Shown here piece after piece: positions 43,320 through 50,769 of a DNA stretch of 64,000 nt. The stretch covers positions 62,001 through 126,000 of the forward strand of contig NZ_PYAL01000007.1 in assembly GCF_004121055.1 (NCBI RefSeq), in the 5' to 3' direction. The translations under genes were made by a program, and so were the position numbers. The DNA comes from Achromobacter aloeverae (lineage in GTDB: Bacteria > Pseudomonadota > Gammaproteobacteria > Burkholderiales > Burkholderiaceae_B). The notes under the pieces were generated by a model. That model had not been told where the DNA came from and ran no database searches. It saw nothing but the letters and a program-made list of their open reading frames with translations. Each line of letters opens with the position of its first letter. Within the stretch, counting starts at the first letter, position 1.

Positions 43320-44105
43320 TCAGATGATGGAGCGGCGCGAGGCGATGCCGCCGTCGATGGTCACGATCGTGCCGGTGATGTAGGCCGCGCGCGCGGACGC
43401 CAGGTACACGATGAGATCGGCGACCTCCTCCGGGCTGGCCGGCCGCTTGGCGGGGTACTTGTCGAACAGCTCTTCCCAGCGGCCCTCATCGCCATACCAG
43501 TCCAGCGCGCGCCGCTTCATCAGCTTGACCATGCGATCCGTGGCGACGGGCCCGGGGTTGACCCCCACCACGCGGATGCCGTCGTCCAGGCTGCGTCCGC
43601 CCACGCCCCGCGTGAAGGCCATCATCGCGGCATTGCCGGTGGTGCCGACGATGTAGTTGGCGTCCCAGTTCTCGCCCGAGTTGCCGATGTCGTTGACGAT
43701 GACGCCGTGTCCGCGCGCCTTCATGCGCGCATAGATCTCACGGGTGAGGGTCACGTAGGAAAAGATCTTCATGTCCAGGCTGTCGCGCCAGGCCTGGTCC
43801 GGCAACTGGTCCAGCGGACCCGGCGTGGAGTCGGCCGCGTTGTTGACCAGGATGTCGGCGTCGCCGCAGCGGTCCGCCAGCGCCAGGACATTGGCGGTGA
43901 CCGAGAGATCCAGGGCATGGACCTGCACCTCGACGCCGTACTCGGCCGAGAGCGTCGCCTTGGCCGCAGCCAGTCCGTCGGCCGAACGCGCGGCCAGGTA
44001 CAGGCGGGACACGCCCTCCCGGGCAAAGCTGTGCGCGGTCGCCAGGCCTATGCCTTTCGAAGCGCCCGTGATCAACGCCGACTTGCCGTTCAAACCGAGA
44101 TCCAT
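43320..44105 (-). CDS. Short-chain dehydrogenase/reductase-like protein, first operon gene, catalytic Lys replaced
   Basis: 261 residues. Rossmann start SALITGASKGIGLATAHS, then LDLSVTANV and ILVNNAADS (NNAG variant). In the active-site region GENWDANYIVGTTGNAAMMAFTR the Tyr is present but the residue four further on is Thr, not the Lys of YxxxK. The C-terminal part (VVGVNPGPVATDRMVKLM, YITGTIVTIDGG) is normal. Either this is a subgroup with an altered proton relay or it is no longer a classical dehydrogenase. It is the promoter-proximal gene of the operon and divergent from the GntR regulator, with repeated operator-like sequences 38-66 bases upstream of its ATG. Confidence 0.88.
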   Translation of the reverse strand: MDLGLNGKSALITGASKGIGLATAHSFAREGVSRLYLAARSADGLAAAKATLSAEYGVEVQVHALDLSVTANVLALADRCGDADILVNNAADSTPGPLDQLPDQAWRDSLDMKIFSYVTLTREIYARMKARGHGVIVNDIGNSGENWDANYIVGTTGNAAMMAFTRGVGGRSLDDGIRVVGVNPGPVATDRMVKLMKRRALDWYGDEGRWEELFDKYPAKRPASPEEVADLIVYLASARAAYITGTIVTIDGGIASRRSII

Positions 44106-44142
44106 CGCTACCTATCCTTGAGTTGGGTTCCGGGCCGAATCA

Positions 44143-44171
44143 TGTATGCGAGATTAATGTATGCAAGATTC
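44143..44171. promoter_or_regulatory. Operator candidates for the GntR regulator, operon side (two direct repeats)
   Basis: ATGTATGCGAGATT (44143-44156) and ATGTATGCAAGATT (44158-44171) stand 15 bases apart just upstream of the SDR start. The core ATGTATGCAAG is the exact reverse complement of CTTGCATACAT at 44377-44387 on the regulator side. The form resembles FCD-type GntR sites (TTGTATACAA-like). Confidence 0.6.
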
Positions 44172-44354
44172 GAATCAGATTTGCCTTAAGCGGGCGTCAC
44201 AGCTTTCATTTCTGGGCTCGACACCGGGCGCATGGATTTTCAAAAGCAACATCCATGCCAACTTCTTCTGCCGGGACCCGCATGAATACTGGACTTTCCC
44301 TGCCCCAACCCAGGGCGTAACGTGGTGCAAGGGTGGTGCAAGGCCGCCACGTTT

Positions 44355-44387
44355 TTGTGCATACAAGATTATTTAACTTGCATACAT
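44355..44387. promoter_or_regulatory. Operator candidates for the GntR regulator, regulator side
   Basis: TTGTGCATACAA (44355-44366), a near palindrome followed by GATT as in the operon-side sites, and CTTGCATACAT (44377-44387). They lie about 65-95 bases before the GTG start of the regulator in the AT-rich divergent gap, fitting autoregulation. Between the two clusters (44172-44354) I see nothing recognisable. Confidence 0.6.
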
Positions 44388-44450
44388 TAAGCGCTAAAAT
44401 GACTTGGCGCCTGCCTTGGGCGACTATCCTTCCTCGACGACGAGCCTTCC

Positions 44451-45137
44451 GTGTCTTCCGCTCCATCTTCCGTAACGACATCGCGCGGCGCCAGCCGCGC
44501 CGCCCAGGTCCAGCAGATCCTGGAAAGCGAAATCCTTGCTGGCACGCTCGGGCCGGGCGCGCGCCTGGACGAAATGGAGTTGGCCGAACGGTTCCAGGTC
44601 TCGCGCACGCCGGTGCGGGAAGCGCTGCGCCATCTGGCCTCGACGGGATTGATCCAGATCCGCACGCGGCAGCCGGCCCTCGTGGTGGCGCTATCGGCCA
44701 CCCGCCTGATCGAGATGTTCCAGGTCATGGCGGAACTGGAGGGTTTGTGCGCGCGCCTGGCGGCACGCCGCATCAACGCGGCGCAATTGGCGCAATTGAG
44801 CCGCTACCAGGAAGAGCTGGCAGCGCTGGCCGGCACGGATGAAGTGGAAGCGTTCTATGAGATCAACCGGCGCTTCCATGAATTGATCTATGAAGCGTCG
44901 CAGAATGCATTCCTGGCGGAGCAGACACGCACGTTGCGCAACCGCATCGGCCTCTATCGCAAGATGGTGACGCAAAAGCCCAGTCGCCGCGCCGATACGC
45001 TGACCGAACACGCGGCCGTGCTGCGCGCGCTGGCCACCGGCGACGAGGAAGGCGCCGGCGCGGCCATGCGCGGCCATGTGAACCTGCTGGGGGAAAAGCT
45101 GCTGGACTTCATCGCGCTGTTCCCCAAGGCGCAGTAA
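44451..45137 (+). CDS. GntR-family regulator with FCD domain, probable repressor of the operon
   Basis: 228 residues from GTG 44451. The N-terminal winged helix (ESEILAGTLGPGARLDEMELAERFQVSRTPVREALRHLASTGL) is typical GntR. The all-helical FCD effector domain follows (about 85-225), with metal/ligand histidines in NRRFHELIYEAS, LTEHAAVLRAL and MRGHVNLL. FCD regulators respond to carboxylic acids or sugar acids. It is divergent from the eleven-gene operon, and operator-like repeats lie on both sides of the gap, so it almost certainly controls that operon; the ligand would be the pathway substrate or an intermediate. The Shine-Dalgarno is weak. Confidence 0.92.
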   Translation: MSSAPSSVTTSRGASRAAQVQQILESEILAGTLGPGARLDEMELAERFQVSRTPVREALRHLASTGLIQIRTRQPALVVALSATRLIEMFQVMAELEGLCARLAARRINAAQLAQLSRYQEELAALAGTDEVEAFYEINRRFHELIYEASQNAFLAEQTRTLRNRIGLYRKMVTQKPSRRADTLTEHAAVLRALATGDEEGAGAAMRGHVNLLGEKLLDFIALFPKAQ

Positions 45138-45167
45138 CAGTAACGGCCCGCGCCGCGGGCGTCCCGC

Positions 45168-45851
45168 CTAGCTGCGCGCCAGTTGCGGCATCGGCGGCAG
45201 GTTGATGCCGCCGTTGCGATACGCGTCCAGGAACAGACGCAGTTCGTCCTGCGGCATGCCCAGGGCGATCAGCGATTTCAAGAGGCGCCGCACATCGGGC
45301 TGGGCGGCCTGCGCGGCCGTCAGGCGATAGCGGCTGAGCTCCCAGTCGACGATCGCCACGGCCGGCCGCGGGCCGGAAAAGTCGACGAAGACTTCCTTGG
45401 GATACAGATGGCCATGCTTGCGCCGGGCGCGGTGCAGGGCTATCAGCGCGCCGGCGACCGCGCGCAAGGCCTCGGCGCGCTGTTCACAGGACCAGAGGTT
45501 TTCGGCGTAGGCCCGCTCCAGGCTGACGTAGCCTTGCAGGCCGCGCGTCACCAGGATCGATTCCCAGCCCGCCTCGCTCTTGCGCATCTCGAAGAAGACC
45601 AAGGGCGCGGTGGGCACGCCTATGCTCTGGCAGAAACGCATGCTCTGCCATTCGCGCAACAGCGTGGGGCGCCCCGTTGGGTAGCGGACGCTGCGGAAAA
45701 GATGATTGCGCTGGCGCTTGACGTAATAGCAACCGCCCGCCTCCGGCACAAGCACCCGCTGGACGCCGCTGAAACCGCCGCGCCGATTGTTGGGCTCTTC
45801 CACCCACTCGCCCTGTACTGACCACCAAAAACTCGATTCTTGCGGACGCAT
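45168..45851 (-). CDS. InaA/Kdo-kinase-family lipopolysaccharide kinase-like protein
   Basis: 227 residues from ATG 45851 (GAGGTG upstream). The protein-kinase-like fold of the InaA/WaaP group: a Lys in CYYVKRQRNHLFRS, the catalytic loop HGHLYPKEVFVD and the metal-binding Asp in VAIVDWELSRYR. Members phosphorylate sugars of the LPS core (Kdo, heptose) at the inner membrane; some, like InaA, respond to acid stress. No LPS genes are adjacent, so the acceptor is unknown. It ends close to the convergent GntR gene (30 bases). Confidence 0.85.
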   Translation of the reverse strand: MRPQESSFWWSVQGEWVEEPNNRRGGFSGVQRVLVPEAGGCYYVKRQRNHLFRSVRYPTGRPTLLREWQSMRFCQSIGVPTAPLVFFEMRKSEAGWESILVTRGLQGYVSLERAYAENLWSCEQRAEALRAVAGALIALHRARRKHGHLYPKEVFVDFSGPRPAVAIVDWELSRYRLTAAQAAQPDVRRLLKSLIALGMPQDELRLFLDAYRNGGINLPPMPQLARS

Positions 45852-46211
45852 TGTCCGACACCTCTGTTCGCCGGGGGCGCGAACCATGCCGCACCACTCC
45901 ATCCACTACCTGGCGCACCGGCGGGATTGCCAGGCCGTTGCGGTTATGTTGTTCGATGCCTTAACAAAAATGGCCAAACTGTTGCGAGCTTACAAACTTC
46001 AGAGGCCTCAGTAAAATTTTCGTCAAATATGGGAAATTTTGTGCCCGAATAACAACATTTTCGGCCTGACGAAGTCACACACAATTTTTCCCTTGGACGT
46101 GTTCCGGACTTCCCGGAAGATGGTGGCATTCTGAAGACCGGACCGGGACGCAGGCCGCGCGTCCGGGACGGTGCGCGCAGCCGGCGGCCTTTTCTAGCTA
46201 TTCGGTGTTTG
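45852..46211. other. 360-base AT-rich divergent gap
   Basis: Between the InaA-like and SGNH genes. The middle (about 45960-46110) is distinctly AT-rich for this genome and must hold the two promoters, but I could not fix convincing -35/-10 pairs. It contains a short perfect palindrome GAGGCCTC near 46002-46009. No gene is seen. Confidence 0.5.
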
Positions 46212-46979
46212 ATGAACGTTTTACGCCTTGCCGCGTTGACGTGTGGTCTTCTGTCGGTCCTCGCCGCTGGCGCCCGGGCCCAGACTGTTGCTACGCCTGT
46301 TTCCCGCAGCCCCGCCGTCGTCCTCGCTCCCCCGACCAGCGCGCCCGCCATGACGGCCGCCCTGGACAAGAACGCCACGGCCACGGTGGACAACCGCTGG
46401 GATGCCAGCCTGGCCGCGTTCGCGGCGGCCGACAAGGAACACCCGCCCAAGCCGGGTGGCGTGCTGTTCGTGGGCAGTTCCTCCATCCGCCTCTGGAACA
46501 ACCTGGAAGCCGACTTCAGTTCCTTGCCGGTGGTGGTCAAGCGCGGCTTTGGCGGCTCGCGCATGCTGGACTGCACGCAGCACCTGCATGCCCTGGTCGC
46601 ACCGTACAAGCCACGCCTGGTCCTGGTGTATGCCGGCGACAACGACCTGGCAGAAGGACGCACGCCGGAACAGGTCCTGCAGAGCTACCGCAAGTTCGTG
46701 GATGGCGTACGCGAGGACCTGCCCAAGACCCGGATCGCCTACATCTCGATCAAGCCCAGCCCCTTGCGGGCGTCGCTGATTCCACGGATCAAGGAAACCA
46801 ACGCCTTGATCAAGGCCTATACGCTGACGGTCGCCAACGCCGATTTCATCGACGTCTACTCATCGATGCTGGATGACAAGGGCGAACCGCGCATGGAGCT
46901 GTTCCGCGAGGACAAGCTGCACCTGAACGCGGACGGCTATGCGCTGTGGAAGCGCATCATCACCGCCCACCTCGATTAG
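46212..46979 (+). CDS. Exported SGNH/GDSL-family hydrolase
   Basis: 255 residues. Signal peptide (LAALTCGLLSVLAAGARAQ), then an SGNH domain: block I FVGSSSIRLWNN with the catalytic Ser, block II Gly in KRGFGGSRMLD, block III Asn in YAGDNDLAEG, and block V Asp/His in DKLHLNADGYALW. These are periplasmic or extracytoplasmic esterases/lipases/acyl-hydrolases; the substrate cannot be read from the sequence. The next gene, convergent and overlapping by 20 bases, is an acyltransferase of the OpgC type, so an acyl-ester on a periplasmic glycan is a reasonable guess. ATG 46212 is preceded directly by a TTG that is also in frame. Confidence 0.88.
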   Translation: MNVLRLAALTCGLLSVLAAGARAQTVATPVSRSPAVVLAPPTSAPAMTAALDKNATATVDNRWDASLAAFAAADKEHPPKPGGVLFVGSSSIRLWNNLEADFSSLPVVVKRGFGGSRMLDCTQHLHALVAPYKPRLVLVYAGDNDLAEGRTPEQVLQSYRKFVDGVREDLPKTRIAYISIKPSPLRASLIPRIKETNALIKAYTLTVANADFIDVYSSMLDDKGEPRMELFREDKLHLNADGYALWKRIITAHLD

Positions 46980-48249
46980 CGCCCCGCTCGCCGGCGGCCC
47001 GGACGCCAGGCGCCGTGCCGCCGGGGCCGGCGCCAGCCAGGACCGTTGCCGGCCTGGCCTGCTGGCGCGACGTCGCCGCGGCCTTGCCGGAACGCATGAT
47101 CACCGCCACGCCATAAAGCAGGGTCACGCTGCCGATATATAGGGCGGCGTCCAGCCAGGACGAGCGCGCCGGCGTGGCCACGCCGACCACGCACAGGGCC
47201 AGCAGCACCACCACCAGATGGGCGCAGAACACCGACAGCGATGACTGGCCCATGGTTTCCAGGAAGGGCAGGCGCGGCAGATAGCGCTTCAGAGCACCGT
47301 CGTAGTGCATGGCCAGGATGACCAGCGAGAAGAAATTCAGCAGGCGCATCGGCCCCAGATGCCACTTGTCCCACAGGAAATTGATGGGGTCGCCATCGGG
47401 AAACGGCGCCTGTCCGGTCAGGTGACGCCAGACCAGGAACGTTCCGGCGATCACCGCGGCGCCCAGCACCAGCAGGCGAGGGAAAGGCCGGCGCTGCTCG
47501 GGCGGCACCCGCGCATGGGTCGACCCCAGCCACAAGCCGAAAATCCACAACAGCTGCCAGCCGAAGGTTTCGAACGCGCCCGTTTCGCTGAAGGGGACCG
47601 GCAGCCCCGTCAGGTCGACCAGCCAGGAATAGAGGGATTGGGACAGGCCGAATTGCGTGGCGAACCACAGCAGCCCGCTGATCGCCAGGATGGCGCGCCA
47701 GCCATGCCGCAGACCGATGGACAGCACCCAGGGGCTGATCAGCATGAACATCACGTAGATGGGGAGGATGTCCAGCAAGGGCGGGTTGTAGATCAGCGCC
47801 AGCGCGGACAGGAAGGCGGTCGTGGGCTGCTGCAGGTAGTACCACATCAAGTGCTGCACGTCCGGCTGAGGAATGGCCAGGCCCAGCACCGCGATAAGGG
47901 TGAAGAGGAACAGCAGGCAGGCCGCCTGGCAGGCGTAGACCACCAGAGCGCGGCGCAGGAAAGCCTTGTGCATGGCCGCGATGCCGTCGCGCATGTAGCG
48001 CCGGGTGTAGACCAGCCCGGCCATGTAGGCCGACAGCATGACAAAGCCCTCGGCCGCCGAAACGAAGCCGAAGGGTTGGGAAGCGGGAATGGCGAACTTG
48101 GTCGGCAGGTGGGTGGAGAGCATCAGGACCAGCATCAGTCCGCGCACCGCATCCAGCTCCCACATGCGCGGCCGGCCAGCCTTGGCCGCCGCTGGGGTGC
48201 GAACGCCGGAATGGAGGGGAGCTGCCGGGGGGGAAGGATTTGCCGCCAT
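46960..48249 (-). CDS. OpgC-type membrane acyltransferase (succinyl transfer to periplasmic glucans)
   Basis: 429 residues. About ten membrane helices. The opening RMWELDAVRGLMLVLMLSTHLPTKF, with Asp, Arg and His in the first helix, is the signature of the OpgC/acyltransferase-3 superfamily. OpgC of E. coli adds succinyl groups to osmoregulated periplasmic glucans. No opgGH genes are in the window. ATG 48249 is chosen because the membrane part begins soon after; the frame is open further upstream. The 3' end overlaps the convergent SGNH gene by 20 bases, unusual in this otherwise spacious region. Confidence 0.88.
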   Translation of the reverse strand: MAANPSPPAAPLHSGVRTPAAAKAGRPRMWELDAVRGLMLVLMLSTHLPTKFAIPASQPFGFVSAAEGFVMLSAYMAGLVYTRRYMRDGIAAMHKAFLRRALVVYACQAACLLFLFTLIAVLGLAIPQPDVQHLMWYYLQQPTTAFLSALALIYNPPLLDILPIYVMFMLISPWVLSIGLRHGWRAILAISGLLWFATQFGLSQSLYSWLVDLTGLPVPFSETGAFETFGWQLLWIFGLWLGSTHARVPPEQRRPFPRLLVLGAAVIAGTFLVWRHLTGQAPFPDGDPINFLWDKWHLGPMRLLNFFSLVILAMHYDGALKRYLPRLPFLETMGQSSLSVFCAHLVVVLLALCVVGVATPARSSWLDAALYIGSVTLLYGVAVIMRSGKAAATSRQQARPATVLAGAGPGGTAPGVRAAGERGANRGGR

Positions 48250-48679
48250 GATCTGCTTCTGCCTTCGACATCGCCGGTGCGCACGCAAACGGGGGCAGGC
48301 ACGGGCACGGTCACGGGTGCCGCCGGAGAGGTTCGTCTGGTGTCTCGCCGGCCGCGCATTTCTGCGTTGCACTATCGGGTAAACCCCAGCTTACCCATAG
48401 ATGGACCGGAATTGTTGAAGTTCGTCGTCGAAAACGTAACCAGAAAACTCCAGCCATTGCCTCGTTCCCAGGAAAGGGCCCGGCGGTCGCAACGAGCGGT
48501 CAAGGATTGCATGGCAAGGCATGCGACAGCCGCGATGGCGGGTCGCGCCGGGTGTCCGACCGGGCCCCGGACCGGATCCCGGTCCGGGGCAGGAAGAAGC
48601 GCGCCGGCCGCCCGGGGTGGACGCCGGCATGCACTCTGATAGACACTCCGGAATACGGTTCGACACCCAAGGCCCGACC
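48250..48679. other. 430-base divergent gap with two inverted repeats
   Basis: Between the OpgC and SDR genes. It contains GGGTAA...TTACCC (about 48379-48398) and a perfect 25-base palindrome at 48565-48589 (listed separately). The central part (48395-48460) is lower in G+C and probably holds the promoters. No open frame with gene-like features. Confidence 0.55.
48565..48589. promoter_or_regulatory. Perfect 25-base palindrome upstream of the SDR gene
   Basis: Arms CCCCGGACCGG (48565-48575) and CCGGTCCGGGG (48579-48589) around ATC, 90 bases before the SDR start. It may be an operator or a structured leader. No T-run follows, so it is not a typical terminator. Confidence 0.45.
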
Positions 48680-49426
48680 ATGAACAAAGTCCTGTTGATC
48701 ACCGGCGCCAGCCGGGGCATCGGCGCCGCCACGGCCCTGCTCGCCGCGCGGCGCGGATACACCGTCTGCGTCAACTACAAAAGCAATGAGGAAGCCGCGT
48801 CCAGCGTGGTCGCGCGCATACGCGCGGCGGGCGGCCGGGCCGAGGCCTTCTGCGCCGATGTCGGCCAGGAATCGGAAATCGTCGAGCTGTTCGACGCCGT
48901 GCAGCAGCGCTACGGGCGTCTCGACGGCCTGGTGAACAACGCCGGCATCCTGGAGCAGCAGGCCAAGGTGCGGGACATGAATGCCGCGCGCCTGCGCCGC
49001 ATCCTCGATGTCAACGTGGTCGGCCCCTTCATCTGCTGTCGCGAGGCGGTGCGCCGCATGTCGATCAGCCTGGGCGGCGGGGGCGGCGTCATCGTCAACG
49101 TATCGTCGGCCGCGTCGCGGCTGGGATCGCCCAACGAGTACATCGACTATGCGGCGTCCAAGGGCGCCCTCGATACCTTGACGATAGGCCTGTCCAAGGA
49201 GGTTGCCGACGAGGGCATCCGCGTGAACGCGGTCCGCCCCGGCATCATCGACACCGACATCCATGCCAGCGGCGGCGAACCCGGCCGCGTGGACCGCGTC
49301 AAGCACATGGTGCCCTTGCGGCGCGGCGGCACGGCCGAGGAAGTGGCCGGCGCCATCATGTGGTTCTTTTCCGAGGAGGCGACGTACTCGACGGGCGCTT
49401 TCCTGGATGTATCGGGGGGGCGCTGA
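48680..49426 (+). CDS. Short-chain dehydrogenase/reductase (FabG-like, classical)
   Basis: 248 residues. TGASRGIG nucleotide-binding loop, LVNNAG, the catalytic Ser in NVSSAASRLGSP and a complete YxxxK in YIDYAASKGALDTL; the C-terminal PGIIDTDIHASGGEP and GAFLDVSGGR are normal. NAD(P)-dependent oxidoreductase of unknown substrate; many close relatives are annotated as glucose or 3-oxoacyl-ACP reductases without evidence. It is a single gene, convergent with a LysR gene (52 bases). Confidence 0.92.
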   Translation: MNKVLLITGASRGIGAATALLAARRGYTVCVNYKSNEEAASSVVARIRAAGGRAEAFCADVGQESEIVELFDAVQQRYGRLDGLVNNAGILEQQAKVRDMNAARLRRILDVNVVGPFICCREAVRRMSISLGGGGGVIVNVSSAASRLGSPNEYIDYAASKGALDTLTIGLSKEVADEGIRVNAVRPGIIDTDIHASGGEPGRVDRVKHMVPLRRGGTAEEVAGAIMWFFSEEATYSTGAFLDVSGGR

Positions 49427-49478
49427 GGGATCCCGTGGGCCATGCCTTGAAGCGCACCGGGGATCGCGCGGGCGGCGC

Positions 49479-50456
49479 CTATGCTTGCGGATTGCGGCCG
49501 ACCGCCTTGCCCTTGCGGCCCTTGCCCCCCGTTGACGCCCCCGCTCGGCGCGCCGGCGCGGCGCCGAAGAATTCCCGCGTGGCATCGACCCAGGCGCGGG
49601 CCGCCCGCGATAGCTGGGCATGGCGGCGCCAGCAGGCCACCAGCTGCCAGCGGATTTCCGGCTGCGAGATGGGCAGGGAAACGAAGCGCCGCCGGTCCAG
49701 GCGCTCGCCGTAGAGCGCCGGCAGCAGCGCGATGCCCATGCCGCACTCCACCAGGGTCACGATCAGGTCCCATTGGCTGCTGCGGCAGGCCAGCCGCGGC
49801 GTAAAGCCCACCGAGCGGCAGGCCTGGGCGATGGTCTCGTTGAGCTGGAACGTTTCCCCGTACAGCAGGAAGGGTTCGTCCGCCAGGTCCGCCAGGCGCA
49901 CCGACGATTGCGTCGAATGGCCCTGCCAGCGCCCCTCGCGCGGCGCCAGGAGGTGCAGCGGATAGTCGCAGATGGGTATGCCTTCCATATCGTCGGGCAC
50001 GGGCGCCAGGCAGATGCCGACATCCAGCTCGCCCTCGCGCAAGGCCCGCTCCACGGCACGCGCGCCCGATTCCAGCAGCTTGAGCTCGACGCCGGGCCAC
50101 TGCTTATGGAACGCGGCGATGGCCGGCGCGACCAGCGATGCGCCCAGCGGCGGCAGGCCTATGGTCAGGCTGCCGCGCGTCAGATCGCCGAGCGCCTCCA
50201 GGTCGTCGCGCAGCAGGACCTCGGTGGCGAGCATTTCCTGCGCGCGGGCATAGACCCGCCGGCCGGCATCGGTGGGCGTGACGCCCCGCTTGCGCCGGCC
50301 GTCGTCGCGCGCCAGCAGGGGCACGCCCAGTTCGTCTTCCAGCACCTGCACCATCTTGCTGACGGTGGGCTGGGTCACGAATAGTGCGTCGGCGGCAGCG
50401 GTAAAGCTGCCCAGGCGCACCACTTCGGCGAAATATTTCAACGCGCGTAATTCCAC
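49479..50456 (-). CDS. LysR-family regulator of the lrgAB pair (CidR-like position)
   Basis: 325 residues from GTG 50456 (MELRALKYFAEVVRLGSFTAAADALFVTQPTVSKMVQVLEDELG), with GGAG 7 bases upstream; GTG 50459 is the neighbour alternative. Standard LysR fold with a basic C-terminal tail (GGKGRKGKAVGR). It is divergent from lrgA-lrgB, and the gap carries a 7-base-arm dyad with an 11-base spacer. In Gram-positive bacteria a LysR protein, CidR, controls cidAB/lrgAB in response to acetate or pyruvate; the same logic is inferred here. Confidence 0.9.
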   Translation of the reverse strand: MELRALKYFAEVVRLGSFTAAADALFVTQPTVSKMVQVLEDELGVPLLARDDGRRKRGVTPTDAGRRVYARAQEMLATEVLLRDDLEALGDLTRGSLTIGLPPLGASLVAPAIAAFHKQWPGVELKLLESGARAVERALREGELDVGICLAPVPDDMEGIPICDYPLHLLAPREGRWQGHSTQSSVRLADLADEPFLLYGETFQLNETIAQACRSVGFTPRLACRSSQWDLIVTLVECGMGIALLPALYGERLDRRRFVSLPISQPEIRWQLVACWRRHAQLSRAARAWVDATREFFGAAPARRAGASTGGKGRKGKAVGRNPQA

Positions 50457-50553
50457 CACGGATCTCCAGACGATACGGTCGCGCACCGCGGCGGTGCCGC
50501 GTGCGCTTTGGGCCCTGTCGTTGAGCCTTGTCGTTGGGCCTAGCCTTTGAACC

Positions 50554-50578
50554 TTATTATGCCAAAACAGAATAATAA
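50554..50578. promoter_or_regulatory. Candidate LysR operator, TTATTAT-N11-ATAATAA
   Basis: Perfect 7-base arms with exactly 11 bases between them, the geometry of a LysR T-N11-A box, in a local AT island between the LysR gene and lrgA. It is 98 bases before the LysR start and 190 bases before lrgA. Confidence 0.65.
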
Positions 50579-50725
50579 AAATAGAAATAATTCACTGGAT
50601 ACATCAAGCGGGCGTGCCTACACTTCCCCTATCGATCCGTCGACGCACGCGGCCAGCGGGCCCTGCCGGAGGCTTTCCGGATAATGGCGGCAATGGCAAT
50701 ACGCGGTGGCAGCAATCGGCGGCGA

Positions 50726-50769
50726 CAACAAGCAGCAGCAACAAGCAACCGCAACAAGCAGCAGCAACA
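50726..50769 (+). repeat. CAA/GCA-rich repeated leader in front of lrgA
   Basis: CAACAAGCAGCAGCAACA occurs twice, starting at 50726 and 50752 (26-base period), ending at the lrgA ATG. It replaces the Shine-Dalgarno region, where none is visible. The same frame is open from a GTG at 50706 and would encode a Gln/Ser/Thr-rich extension of LrgA. Confidence 0.75.

Noticed and set aside
44106-44450. Small RNA or small gene in the GntR divergent gap
   Set aside because: Only operator-like repeats and an AT-rich promoter region are visible; the short frames there lack a ribosome-binding site and family features.
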